This document shows, one piece after another, positions 1 to 7,028 of a stretch of 8,484 nt of DNA (position 1 is its first letter; each line of letters begins with the position of its first letter). Source of the DNA: Firmicutes bacterium UBA4882 (lineage in GTDB: Bacteria > Bacillota > UBA4882); NCBI GenBank assembly GCA_002399265.1, contig DHDG01000039.1:548-9031 (forward strand). Direction: 5' to 3'. The notes beneath the pieces are model-generated. The model worked only from the letters and a program-made list of their open reading frames with translations, was not told where the DNA came from and made no database searches. The translations under genes and the position numbers were made by a program.

Positions 1-1
1 A

Positions 2-2404
2 AAGTGCGCTGATTATGCGCTACAGTTTCAGAGCATTCAGGAGCAGGAAATTCGCCGTCTGGGTGTTTGGGGCCTTTGGGATTCATCTTACCTGACACTA
101 CGGCCGCAGTACGAGGCCAAGCAGATTGAAGTGTTCGGAGAAATGGCTGCCAAGGGACACATATATAAAGGTCTAAAGCCAGTCTACTGGTGCGCCGCCT
201 GCGAAACCGCGCTTGCTGAAGCAGAAATTGAATATGATGATCACAAATCATATTCGGTTTATGTCAAGTTTGCTGTACGTGACGGCAAAGGGAAACTGCC
301 GGAGAAAGATACCTATGTAGTTATCTGGACGACAACTCCCTGGACACTGCCTGCCAACGTGGCTATCTGTTTGCACCCCGAATTCGAGTACACACTGCTG
401 GATAACGGCCAGGAAAAGCTACTGGTCGCCGCGGAGCTAGCGGACCGCTTCTTAGAAGAAACCGGTCTCGAAGGGTACCGTAGCGTCGGTAAACGCATTC
501 TCGGACGCGAACTGGAAGGCGTAGTGGCCAAACATCCCTTTATCGAGCGTGATTCACTGCTGATTCTCGGCGAGCATGTGACCATAGACACAGGTACCGG
601 CTGTGTCCATACTGCGCCTGGGCATGGTATGGAAGACTATGAGGTTGGACGCCTGTATAACCTGCCGATCATTTCTCCAGTCACTGGCAAAGGCACTTTT
701 TCGGAAGAGGCGGGGCCTTATGCCGGTATGAAGCTGGAAGAAGCTAATCCGGTCATTATTGAAGATCTGCGCAAAAGCGGACATCTGATTGCCTCTGGAA
801 CCTTGTCGCATCAATACGCCCATTGTTGGCGCTGCAAACGCCCAGTCTATTTCCGGGCGACGGAGCAGTGGTTTGCATCCATCGAAGGGTTTCGTGAGGA
901 CGCTTTAAAGGCCATTAAGAATGTGCGCTGGATCCCTGCCTGGGGAGAGGAACGTATCAGCAACATGGTAGCTGGCAGAAGCGATTGGTGTATCTCGCGG
1001 CAACGGATCTGGGGCGTACCAATTCCGATCTTCTATTGCGAAGATTGCGGAACGCCATTAATGACCAAAGAATCCATTTTGTCGGTACGCGATCACTTTG
1101 CCAAAGAAGGATCCAATGCCTGGTATACTCATTCTGCGAAAGAGTTGCTGCCGTCTGGGACCAAATGTGCTCATGAAGGCTGCAGTGGAACTAAATTCCG
1201 CAAAGAGCAGGATATTATGGATGTCTGGTTTGATTCCGGCTCAAGTCATGCGGCCGTACTGGACACCCATCCTGAGCTATCCTGGCCATGTGACCTCTAT
1301 TTAGAAGGTTCCGATCAATACCGCGGTTGGTTTCAGTCTTCGCTGCTTACCGCCGTTGCAACGCGCGGGCAGGCACCTTACCGTGCTCAGTTGACGCATG
1401 GCTTCATTCTCGACGCTCAAAACCGCAAGATGTCGAAATCAGAAGGCAACGTCATTGCACCTGAAACGATCATCAAACAATTTGGCGCTGATTTATTGCG
1501 GCTTTGGGTCGCTTCGTCGGACTATAAGGCTGACATCAGCGTTTCGCTGGATATTTTTAAGCAAATATCCGAGGTTTACCGTCGCATCCGCAACACAGCC
1601 CGCTTCCTGCTGGCCAACCTGAATGACTTTGAACCGAAAAAGGACTGTGTGCCGTTTAACAAGCTCTCGGAATTAGATCGCTGGGCCTTGCTTAGAAAAG
1701 AACAGTTGCTGCGTAAAGTCACCAAAGCATATGACGAATACGAGTTCCATCTGGTTTATCACGCGATTCATAATTTCTGTGCAGTCGATATGAGCGCCCT
1801 ATATCTCGATATCGTCAAAGACAGGCTATACTGTCTGCGCAAAGCAGATCCCCAGAGACGCTCGACCCAGACGGTCCTTTATGAGATCTTAAGAGATCTG
1901 GCCGTCATGATTGCGCCAATACTTGTTCATACAGCCGAGGAAATTTGGAGCTATCTGCCCGGCAGCAAAGAGAGCACCGTGTTCTTGGCTTCCTGGCCCA
2001 AGCAAAATGATTGCTATCTTGACGAAAACTTGGAGCAAAAATGGTCCAAACTATTAGAGGTTCGTGAAGATGTCTCCAAGGCGCTGGAATTGGCCAGAGC
2101 AGAAAAGAAGATCGGTTCATCACTGGAAGCCAGAGTCGTGATTTATCCCACCAAAGAATATGTCGCTACAGTCGAAGCATTCAAACAGCAGTTGGCGGAA
2201 TTGTTTATTACTTCGCAAGCTGAGGTGGGAGCGACGGGCACCCTTCCGCAAGACGCGCATAAAGGACTTCAGACTGGTACCATAGTGGCCGTTTTTCCTG
2301 CCAAAGGACAAAAATGCCAAAGATGTTGGACCTTCAGCGAAACTGTTGGACAATGTCAGGACCATCCTGAAATATGTGAACGCTGTTCCACAGCCATCGA
2401 ATAA
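2..2404 (+). CDS. ileS: Isoleucyl-tRNA synthetase, 5'-truncated by window edge
   Basis: Class I aminoacyl-tRNA synthetase that charges tRNA-Ile in the cytoplasm. The reading frame is open from base 2, so the GTG at 131 is an internal Val codon and not the start; 800 codons are visible against about 930 in the family. The N-terminal HIGH-type motif therefore lies outside the window. Visible landmarks are the editing (CP1) domain with WTTTPWTLPAN and, further on, HTAPGHGMEDYEVG, which contains the expected editing Asp. They are followed by GRSDWCISRQRIWGVPIP, DVWFDSGSSH, and the KMSKS loop at 1427–1441. A mid-protein metal-site candidate has CxxC (codons at 1037 and 1046) paired with Cys codons at 1166 and 1181. 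The C-terminal zinc site has CxxC pairs with codons at 2315/2324 and 2375/2384. All signature motifs look intact, so this is a functional gene cut only by the edge. No terminator is seen before the next gene, 68 bases downstream. Confidence 0.98.
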   Translation, partial: KCADYALQFQSIQEQEIRRLGVWGLWDSSYLTLRPQYEAKQIEVFGEMAAKGHIYKGLKPVYWCAACETALAEAEIEYDDHKSYSVYVKFAVRDGKGKLPEKDTYVVIWTTTPWTLPANVAICLHPEFEYTLLDNGQEKLLVAAELADRFLEETGLEGYRSVGKRILGRELEGVVAKHPFIERDSLLILGEHVTIDTGTGCVHTAPGHGMEDYEVGRLYNLPIISPVTGKGTFSEEAGPYAGMKLEEANPVIIEDLRKSGHLIASGTLSHQYAHCWRCKRPVYFRATEQWFASIEGFREDALKAIKNVRWIPAWGEERISNMVAGRSDWCISRQRIWGVPIPIFYCEDCGTPLMTKESILSVRDHFAKEGSNAWYTHSAKELLPSGTKCAHEGCSGTKFRKEQDIMDVWFDSGSSHAAVLDTHPELSWPCDLYLEGSDQYRGWFQSSLLTAVATRGQAPYRAQLTHGFILDAQNRKMSKSEGNVIAPETIIKQFGADLLRLWVASSDYKADISVSLDIFKQISEVYRRIRNTARFLLANLNDFEPKKDCVPFNKLSELDRWALLRKEQLLRKVTKAYDEYEFHLVYHAIHNFCAVDMSALYLDIVKDRLYCLRKADPQRRSTQTVLYEILRDLAVMIAPILVHTAEEIWSYLPGSKESTVFLASWPKQNDCYLDENLEQKWSKLLEVREDVSKALELARAEKKIGSSLEARVVIYPTKEYVATVEAFKQQLAELFITSQAEVGATGTLPQDAHKGLQTGTIVAVFPAKGQKCQRCWTFSETVGQCQDHPEICERCSTAIE

Positions 2405-2472
2405 GTAGAACAGTCTAAATCAATAAGCTCGACTTGGCTTAATGAATCAAAAGAGACGAGGGAGGAACGAAT

Positions 2473-3081
2473 ATGCAAAACTCTAAACCGACTATTCCAG
2501 TGGTTATTATTAAAGAAGAAGGATCTGAAAAAACGGCGATTGACCTTTTTAGCAGGTTAATGGCTGATAGAATTCTGTTCCTGAACGGTCCGATTACTAC
2601 TGAGATGAGCCACATCGTGGTCGCCCAACTCTTTCATCTCGAGAATCAGGAACCCGGCAAAGATATTCGCATTTTCATCAATTCCCCGGGCGGCGAAATC
2701 ACCGCCGGATTTGCCATTTATGACGCCATGAAAATGGTCAGCTCCCGCGTGGTAACAATTTGCACTGGCATGGCTGCCAGCATGGGCGCATTCTTGCTGG
2801 CCAGCGGCGATTTAAGGCAAGCCCTGCCGAATGCAGAAATAATGATCCATCAGCCTTCTGGTGGTGTCCAGGGGGCTGCCACCGAAGTTGAAATTGAAGC
2901 CCGCCGCATCATTAGAATGCGTCACAAGATCAATGATCTATTGGCACATGTGACTGGCAAGTCGCTGGCGAAAATTGAAGAAGACAGCGATCGTGACTTC
3001 TGGATGACAGCACAAGAAGCCAAGGATTACGGGCTTATCGACGAAGTGCTACTGCCTGCCCAAAAAGTCGTCAGAAGGTAA
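2473..3081 (+). CDS. ClpP-type ATP-dependent protease proteolytic subunit (divergent paralogue)
   Basis: Serine peptidase of the ClpP family (S14), expected to form a tetradecameric chamber fed by a Clp ATPase. The start is fixed by a strong GGAGGA ribosome binding site 7–8 bases ahead. At 202 aa the length is normal. The catalytic triad can be read: Ser103 in GMAASMGAFLL, His126 in MIHQPSGG, Asp175 in DRDFWMTAQEA. The oxyanion region INSPGGEITAG (69–79) and the C-terminal AKDYGLIDEVL are also present. Departures from usual ClpP: the conserved GER-x2-DIYSRLL stretch reads SEKTAIDLFSRLM; about two residues are missing between Ser and His (GDLRQALPN, usually like GxKGKRxALPN); the usual GQAT in the handle is GAAT; and LYINSPGG reads IFINSPGG. 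No clpX or tig lies nearby, unlike a housekeeping clpP locus. It is probably an active, specialised second ClpP; a sole ClpP cannot be excluded from this window. Confidence 0.93.
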   Translation: MQNSKPTIPVVIIKEEGSEKTAIDLFSRLMADRILFLNGPITTEMSHIVVAQLFHLENQEPGKDIRIFINSPGGEITAGFAIYDAMKMVSSRVVTICTGMAASMGAFLLASGDLRQALPNAEIMIHQPSGGVQGAATEVEIEARRIIRMRHKINDLLAHVTGKSLAKIEEDSDRDFWMTAQEAKDYGLIDEVLLPAQKVVRR

Positions 3082-3150
3082 TCCAGAGACACTCCCGAAA
3101 TAACGAGTGGAGTATTTCAAAACGCCTGGGCTTAATGAAAGGAGATCGTC

Positions 3151-4128
3151 ATGAAAGCAGTGATCCCTCTCGCGGGCCTTGGAACTAGATTGCGGCCGCA
3201 AACGTACTCCAAGCCTAAACCGCTAGTTAATGTGGCTGGCAAGCCGGTTTTAGGGCATGTTCTCGATTTGCTCTCAGATTTACCGATTGAACAATACATC
3301 TTTATTACCGGATATCTGGGCGAGCAAATTGAAGAATACGTGCAAAGCCGCGGCAACGACTTGAATGCCATCTACGTCGAGCAAAAAGAGCGCAAAGGTC
3401 AATCGCACGCAATTTATCTAGCCAAAGATTATATTGATACGGATTTGCTCATTCTCTTTGTAGACACTCTTTTCGAATATCCGATCAATCGCCTGCTAAA
3501 GACTGGCGGTGATGGCACACTGCTTGTCAAAGAGGTCGCCGATCCCCGCCAATACGGAGTGGTAGTACTCGAAGACGGATGTATTACGCGCCTAGTCGAA
3601 AAACCATCTGCTCCCGTTTCCAACCTGGCAGTTATTGGAGCGTATTACATCCGCAATCATGAGCTGTTCCTTGATTGTCTTGAAAAACAGGTTACCGCGG
3701 GCACAACCAACAAAGGTGAGTTTTATCTGGCTGATTGTCTGCAAATGATGATTGATCAAGGTGCGGAGTTACGCGCGGACCATGTCGGTGTCTGGCTGGA
3801 CTGCGGCAGTTCTGATAATTTGCTGGAAGCCAATCGTTATTTGCTCAAAAAATCCCACTATGTTGGTGGGCAGGTTGACAATTCAATTTTGAGGCCGCCC
3901 GTTTACATTGCGGACAGTGCGGTTGTTAAAAATTGTGTTCTTGGGCCGAACGTATCGGTTGCCAGCGGAGTTAATGTCGAGGAATCGATCATTAGCGACA
4001 GCATAATAAGTGAAGACGCCATTCTTTCCCAGGCGCACCTAAGAGGATCTTTGATCGGGAAGAATGCCAGAGTACAAGGCGCTCCTGTGCGTTTAAATAT
4101 TGGTGACCATAGCGAAATCCGTTACTAA
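3151..4128 (+). CDS. Sugar-phosphate nucleotidyltransferase with C-terminal left-handed beta-helix
   Basis: Transfers a nucleotidyl group from an NTP to a sugar-1-phosphate to give an NDP-sugar for envelope or exopolysaccharide synthesis; the exact sugar and nucleotide cannot be read from sequence. The N-terminal Rossmann-like domain (about 1–235) begins with the signature GLGTRLRPQTYSKPKP (9–24). It also carries FVDTLF (103–108) with Asp105 as the likely metal ligand, VEKP (149–152), GAYYI (163–167), and VWLDCGSSDNLLEANRYLL (214–232), which resembles the WxDxGTxxxLLEAN motif of glucose-1-phosphate thymidylyltransferases. Residues about 248–325 are hexapeptide-like repeats (IADSAVVKNCVLGPNVSVASG) predicting a beta-helix, as in the long RmlA/GlmU-like enzymes. 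AAAGGAG at 3138–3144 sets the start. It lies 69 bases after the ClpP gene and is followed at once by an intrinsic terminator. No other sugar-biosynthesis gene is nearby, so its pathway is unknown. Confidence 0.9.
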   Translation: MKAVIPLAGLGTRLRPQTYSKPKPLVNVAGKPVLGHVLDLLSDLPIEQYIFITGYLGEQIEEYVQSRGNDLNAIYVEQKERKGQSHAIYLAKDYIDTDLLILFVDTLFEYPINRLLKTGGDGTLLVKEVADPRQYGVVVLEDGCITRLVEKPSAPVSNLAVIGAYYIRNHELFLDCLEKQVTAGTTNKGEFYLADCLQMMIDQGAELRADHVGVWLDCGSSDNLLEANRYLLKKSHYVGGQVDNSILRPPVYIADSAVVKNCVLGPNVSVASGVNVEESIISDSIISEDAILSQAHLRGSLIGKNARVQGAPVRLNIGDHSEIRY

Positions 4129-4139
4129 TGGACAACTGT

Positions 4140-4167
4140 GGCTGTCGATGGGCGACAGCCTTTTTTT
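4140..4167 (+). terminator. Rho-independent terminator after the nucleotidyltransferase gene
   Basis: A perfect 8-bp stem (GGCTGTCG at 4140–4147, CGACAGCC at 4153–4160) with a 5-base loop is followed directly by seven T residues and then ATTTTT. It starts 11 bases after the stop codon of the nucleotidyltransferase. It should end transcription coming from ileS–ClpP–nucleotidyltransferase and separate it from the DUF5665 gene. Confidence 0.93.
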
Positions 4168-4219
4168 ATTTTTGAGTGTAACATGCTGAATGCGGGAAAA
4201 ATGATCGGAGGGGACGCCG

Positions 4220-4519
4220 ATGGCCAAATTTCCGCAGCGCGGTTTTTACGCAACACTATTACGAAGAATAGATCATCTCAACCGCTTGCTGGAGCGGGCC
4301 AATCTCGTAGAATTTATGCAGTTAATCCAATCTCCGCGGCGGATGCTTTTCTTGAACTTTATGGCTGGCGTTGCTAGGGGATTTGGCATTGCCGTAGGCT
4401 TCACAATTATCGGGGCGATTTTTGTTTATGTGCTGACCAGGCTGGCCAGTCTAAACCTTCCGATTATCGGAGAGTTTGTGGCGCAGCTGGTCCGAATCGT
4501 TGAACAACAGCTCCACTAA
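4220..4519 (+). CDS. DUF5665 small membrane protein
   Basis: A 99-residue protein that I recognise as DUF5665-like from its C-terminal pattern RLASLNLPIIGEFVAQLVRIV (split here as RLASLNLPIIGEF, 74–86, then VAQLVRIV, 87–94). Function is unknown. The N-terminal half is basic and amphipathic (LLRRIDHLNRLLERANLVEF, 13–32). One hydrophobic segment of about 20–23 residues (roughly 53–75, GFGIAVGFTIIGAIFVYVL) predicts a single membrane span, followed by a short amphipathic C-terminal helix. The start is set by GGAGGGG at 4206–4212, 7 bases before ATG. It is the first gene after the 4140–4167 terminator, so it probably has its own promoter in 4168–4205, though no convincing -35/-10 pair is visible there. 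It lies 44 bases ahead of the zinc-finger gene, suggesting co-transcription. Confidence 0.85.
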   Translation: MAKFPQRGFYATLLRRIDHLNRLLERANLVEFMQLIQSPRRMLFLNFMAGVARGFGIAVGFTIIGAIFVYVLTRLASLNLPIIGEFVAQLVRIVEQQLH

Positions 4520-4563
4520 CTAACACTGGCGACCCTACAAAATTATGAGCGGGTGGGGATTTC

Positions 4564-5148
4564 ATGAGCACGGGTGCAGTTGATCTGAACAGCATCAAGA
4601 GGTTTCTGGAGCAAAAACGACATAGAATCAGCGAACAGCTAGATCAAAGCGATGGCTACGGCTTGAACCAAAGCCTGAAGGATTCGGTCCACGAGTTGTC
4701 CGCTTATGATAATCATCCGGCGGATTTGGGCAGCGAGACTTTTGAACGGGAAAAAGATCTGGCTCTCAGAGATCTTTCCCGGCGTACATTGCACAAAATC
4801 GACGATGCCCTCGCACGTATTGAGCAGGGGAAATACGGTTTTTGCGAGCACTGCGGCAGGCAGATCGCCAATGACCGGCTGGCAGCCATTCCTGAAACAA
4901 CACTATGTCTTGATTGCGAGTCGGAAAATGAAAAAGAGCATGATCACGAAACCAGGCCAATCGAGGAGGAACTACTTTCTCCGCCGTTCTGCCGTACATT
5001 CCGGGACGACAGTGATTATGCGGGCACCGACGGCGAAGATATTTGGGAGGAAGTCGCCAGATACGGCACCTCTGAAACGGCGGCAGATCTCGGCGGTAAG
5101 ACCTATTTTGATGATCCGCAGATTGACGGTGATGAGGAGCCTTGGTGA
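4564..5148 (+). CDS. TraR/DksA-type C4 zinc-finger protein, YteA/YlyA family
   Basis: Putative RNA-polymerase-associated regulator of the Firmicute YteA/YlyA branch of the TraR/DksA superfamily, 194 aa. The N-terminal half is helical and contains the family stretch ELSAYDNHPADLGSETFERE (44–63) followed by KDLALRD. The zinc finger is complete: CEHC (Cys94, Cys97) and CLDC (Cys115, Cys118), preceded by the typical IDDALARIEQGKYGF. The acidic C-terminal tail carries WEEVARYGTSETAADL (161–176), a motif I associate with YteA-type proteins. In Bacillus subtilis ylyA sits between ileS and lspA, and YlyA is reported to bind RNA polymerase and to affect SigG-dependent spore genes. The matching position here supports a YlyA-like role by inference. 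The ribosome binding site is G-rich (GGGTGGGG, 4551–4558). Residues 4753–4777 hold an 8-bp inverted repeat inside the coding sequence, of unknown meaning. Confidence 0.9.
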   Translation: MSTGAVDLNSIKRFLEQKRHRISEQLDQSDGYGLNQSLKDSVHELSAYDNHPADLGSETFEREKDLALRDLSRRTLHKIDDALARIEQGKYGFCEHCGRQIANDRLAAIPETTLCLDCESENEKEHDHETRPIEEELLSPPFCRTFRDDSDYAGTDGEDIWEEVARYGTSETAADLGGKTYFDDPQIDGDEEPW

Positions 5149-5281
5149 TCGTCCTGCCTCCCTTTGGTTTCGGACGTGGCGGCTGGCGTTTATAATAAAG
5201 GAAACAGCCTGTCGATGGCGAATTTTAAGGCTGAGTCTGCCGTCTTGGAACACCTGAATACCGAAGGGAATGAGCTAACAG

Positions 5282-6064
5282 ATGAAACCTATTATCGGCC
5301 ACGTTTTCGGATTGGAAATTCATGGCTATGGTACTGCTGTCGCTTTGGGCTTTCTTACCGCTGTGATTGTTGGCATCATACTGGGTCGCAAAAAGGGGTT
5401 CAAATTTGAAACAATCATTGATGTGGCCATTTTTGGTGGCATTGGCGGATTGTTGGGGGCAAAACTGGCCTATGCTGCTTTGAACTTGAGATTTTATCTG
5501 GCTTATCCTTTAGCGTTTCTCGACTTTCGTGAAGGCTATTCCATTGTTGGTGGTCTTCTGGGAGGCGCGTTGGCTGGCATTCTCTATCTCAGAAAAAAGA
5601 AGTTGCCTGTGTGGAAAATGGCTGATGTAGCTGCCTTTTGTATTCCGCCGGCCTATGCCATTGGACGCATCGGATGTCTCTTGGAGGGTTGCTGCTACGG
5701 AGTGGAATCGGATTTGCCCTGGGCACTCGCGTGTGGCCCCGGTTCCTCTTTGCGACATCCCACCCAGATTTACTCAACCATTGGGGCCTTAATTATTTTA
5801 TTAATCTTATTTCTGCAAAGAAATCATAAACGCTTTTCAGGGTTCTTTTTCGCCCAGTTTATTCTGTTATACTCAGTAGAACGCTTTATTGTCGAGTTTT
5901 TCCGTGAAGGTGACATCATTTGGTCGGGGCTTTCTTATGCGCAGCTATTCACCTTGCTCTCCGGTTTGAGTGCATTGGCAGTTATCGTTATTGGCGAGCG
6001 TCGCCGGCTGAAAGGGGAAACCGATTCTCATGGCCAACCCGACAAGGAAGAGATTCACAATTAG
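5282..6064 (+). CDS. Prolipoprotein diacylglyceryl transferase (Lgt) family protein, atypical signature
   Basis: Integral membrane protein of the Lgt family, 260 aa with about seven hydrophobic segments. True Lgt moves a diacylglyceryl group from phosphatidylglycerol to the lipobox Cys of prelipoproteins, the first step of lipoprotein maturation. Family marks seen: HGYG (14–17, matching the essential Tyr26 of E. coli), SIVGGLLGG (87–95), GRIG (128–131), HPTQIYS (159–165) and RFIVEFFREGD (201–211), matching the Arg239/Glu243 pair. The Lgt signature is altered: GRIGCLLEGCCYG (128–140) has Cys132 at the position of E. coli Asn146 and Cys137 at Glu151, and Val89 stands at His103. Cys-rich versions occur in other anaerobic Firmicutes and are usually annotated as Lgt, but activity is not assured. 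The ribosome binding site (GAAGGGA, 5263–5269) is a little far from ATG. It overlaps rluD by 35 bases, suggesting translational coupling. Confidence 0.85.
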   Translation: MKPIIGHVFGLEIHGYGTAVALGFLTAVIVGIILGRKKGFKFETIIDVAIFGGIGGLLGAKLAYAALNLRFYLAYPLAFLDFREGYSIVGGLLGGALAGILYLRKKKLPVWKMADVAAFCIPPAYAIGRIGCLLEGCCYGVESDLPWALACGPGSSLRHPTQIYSTIGALIILLILFLQRNHKRFSGFFFAQFILLYSVERFIVEFFREGDIIWSGLSYAQLFTLLSGLSALAVIVIGERRRLKGETDSHGQPDKEEIHN

Positions 6065-6953
6065 TCCAGAAGAAGCAGGCCAAAGGCTGGACGCATTTCT
6101 TGCCATTAAAGGAGCGGGGCCTTCCCGCTCCTTTTTGCAGAAAATCATCGCGGACAACGGTGCCTTAGTTAATGGTAAAATTGCCAAGGCTGGCTGTCGC
6201 TTGGTTGAAGGCGATACCATTGAGATCGACATTCCTGAGCCTAAAATTCTGGAAGTAAACCCGCAGGATATTGCGCTGGACATCCTTTACGAAGATGATG
6301 ATCTGATTGTCGTTAATAAGCCACGCGGTCTAGTGGTGCATCCGGCCGCCGGTAATCATGACGGTACGCTGGTTAACGCCCTGATGTGGCATTGCACAAA
6401 TTTATCTGGCATAGGCGGAATCATCCGACCTGGAATTGTTCATCGGATTGACAAAGACACGTCCGGAATAATCGTGGCTGCGAAAAATGACCGCGCCCAT
6501 CTGTCATTGGCGGCGCAATTCAAACAGCATTCCATTACAAGGGTTTATCTGGCGATTGTTGTCGGAATCCCACCGGCCGACTCTGGCACGATCAATGCTC
6601 CGATTGGGCGTCATCCTTCGGAGAGAAAGAAAATGGCAGTAGTACCAGGCGGCCGTAACGCCGTGACACACTACCGCGTATTGGAAAGGTTCCAGCATAA
6701 TGCGCTGATGGAGGCCAGACTGGAGACTGGTCGAACTCATCAGATTCGGGTACATATGACTCATCTCGGCTATCCGCTGTTAGGGGACATCGTGTATGGC
6801 AAAGCTCGCAGCCGCTGCGCCATGCTTTCTGGACAGGCTTTACACGCCTCCGTCCTGGGATTCGTACATCCTGGAAGCGGGCAGTATTTGGAGTTTACCG
6901 TCCCCATGCCTGCTGATATGCAGGAACTGGCGGCCAAGTTGCGATTGGAATAA
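6030..6953 (+). CDS. rluD: Large-subunit rRNA pseudouridine synthase, RluD/RluA family
   Basis: Isomerises specific uridines of 23S rRNA to pseudouridine during 50S assembly. At 307 aa it has the usual length and layout: an N-terminal S4 RNA-binding domain (about 17–68, GQRLDAFLA followed by SRSFLQKII and LVNGK) and the pseudouridine synthase domain from about 85. The catalytic motif HRIDKDTSG (138–146) contains the nucleophile Asp141. Other RluA-family marks are VVNKPRGLVVHPAAG (94–108) and the RTHQIRVHMTHLGYPLLGD stretch near 240. The start at 6030 is supported by AAAGGGG at 6011–6017 and by an N-terminus typical of the family. It begins inside the last 35 bases of the upstream Lgt-family gene. 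The equivalent in B. subtilis (ylyB) follows lspA, so gene order is conserved apart from the Lgt-for-LspA change. RluD-type rather than another RluA member is inferred from length, S4 domain and context. Confidence 0.93.
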   Translation: MANPTRKRFTISPEEAGQRLDAFLAIKGAGPSRSFLQKIIADNGALVNGKIAKAGCRLVEGDTIEIDIPEPKILEVNPQDIALDILYEDDDLIVVNKPRGLVVHPAAGNHDGTLVNALMWHCTNLSGIGGIIRPGIVHRIDKDTSGIIVAAKNDRAHLSLAAQFKQHSITRVYLAIVVGIPPADSGTINAPIGRHPSERKKMAVVPGGRNAVTHYRVLERFQHNALMEARLETGRTHQIRVHMTHLGYPLLGDIVYGKARSRCAMLSGQALHASVLGFVHPGSGQYLEFTVPMPADMQELAAKLRLE

Positions 6954-6990
6954 CGCCGTCACGCAGCCTAGAAGAAAAACGGAGACGGCG
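6954..6990 (+). repeat. Inverted repeat in the rluD–rbgA spacer
   Basis: Two 7-base arms, CGCCGTC (6954–6960) and GACGGCG (6984–6990), are separated by 23 bases and begin directly after the rluD stop codon. No T-tract follows, so it is not an intrinsic terminator. It could fold in the mRNA ahead of the very strong rbgA ribosome binding site and stabilise or process the transcript, but this is inference from a single short repeat. Confidence 0.4.
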
Positions 6991-7028
6991 CTACCAAATC
7001 AGCGAGAGAGAGGGGAGGGGTCTGTTCA

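Noticed and set aside
131..133. GTG as ileS start codon
   Set aside because: The frame is open and encodes IleS-like sequence (for example RRLGVWGLWDSSY) back to the first bases of the window, so the GTG is internal.
2423..2441. TAAGC/GCTTA hairpin after ileS
   Set aside because: A 5-bp stem without a following T-run is too weak for a terminator or a riboswitch element.
3090..3113. Short inverted repeats (ACTCC/GGAGT, CACTC/GAGTG) between the ClpP and nucleotidyltransferase genes
   Set aside because: Arms of five bases with no T-tract are expected by chance and do not make a terminator.
4138..4377. 79-codon frame starting at the terminator
   Set aside because: It begins within the terminator hairpin and overlaps the better supported DUF5665 gene, which has its own strong ribosome binding site.
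4753..4777. AAAGATCT/AGATCTTT inverted repeat in the zinc-finger gene
   Set aside because: It is an 8-bp stem with a 9-base loop, followed by CCC instead of T residues, and lies in conserved coding sequence; no role can be supported.
4706..5257. 183-codon plus-strand frame inside the zinc-finger gene
   Set aside because: It is a shadow of the TraR/DksA-type gene, which has an intact zinc finger and family motifs in the other frame; no ribosome binding site suits it.
5164..5409. Open frame overlapping the start of the Lgt-family gene
   Set aside because: Over half of it lies inside the clear Lgt-family coding region in another frame, and its predicted protein (many Trp, Cys, Arg) resembles no family I know.
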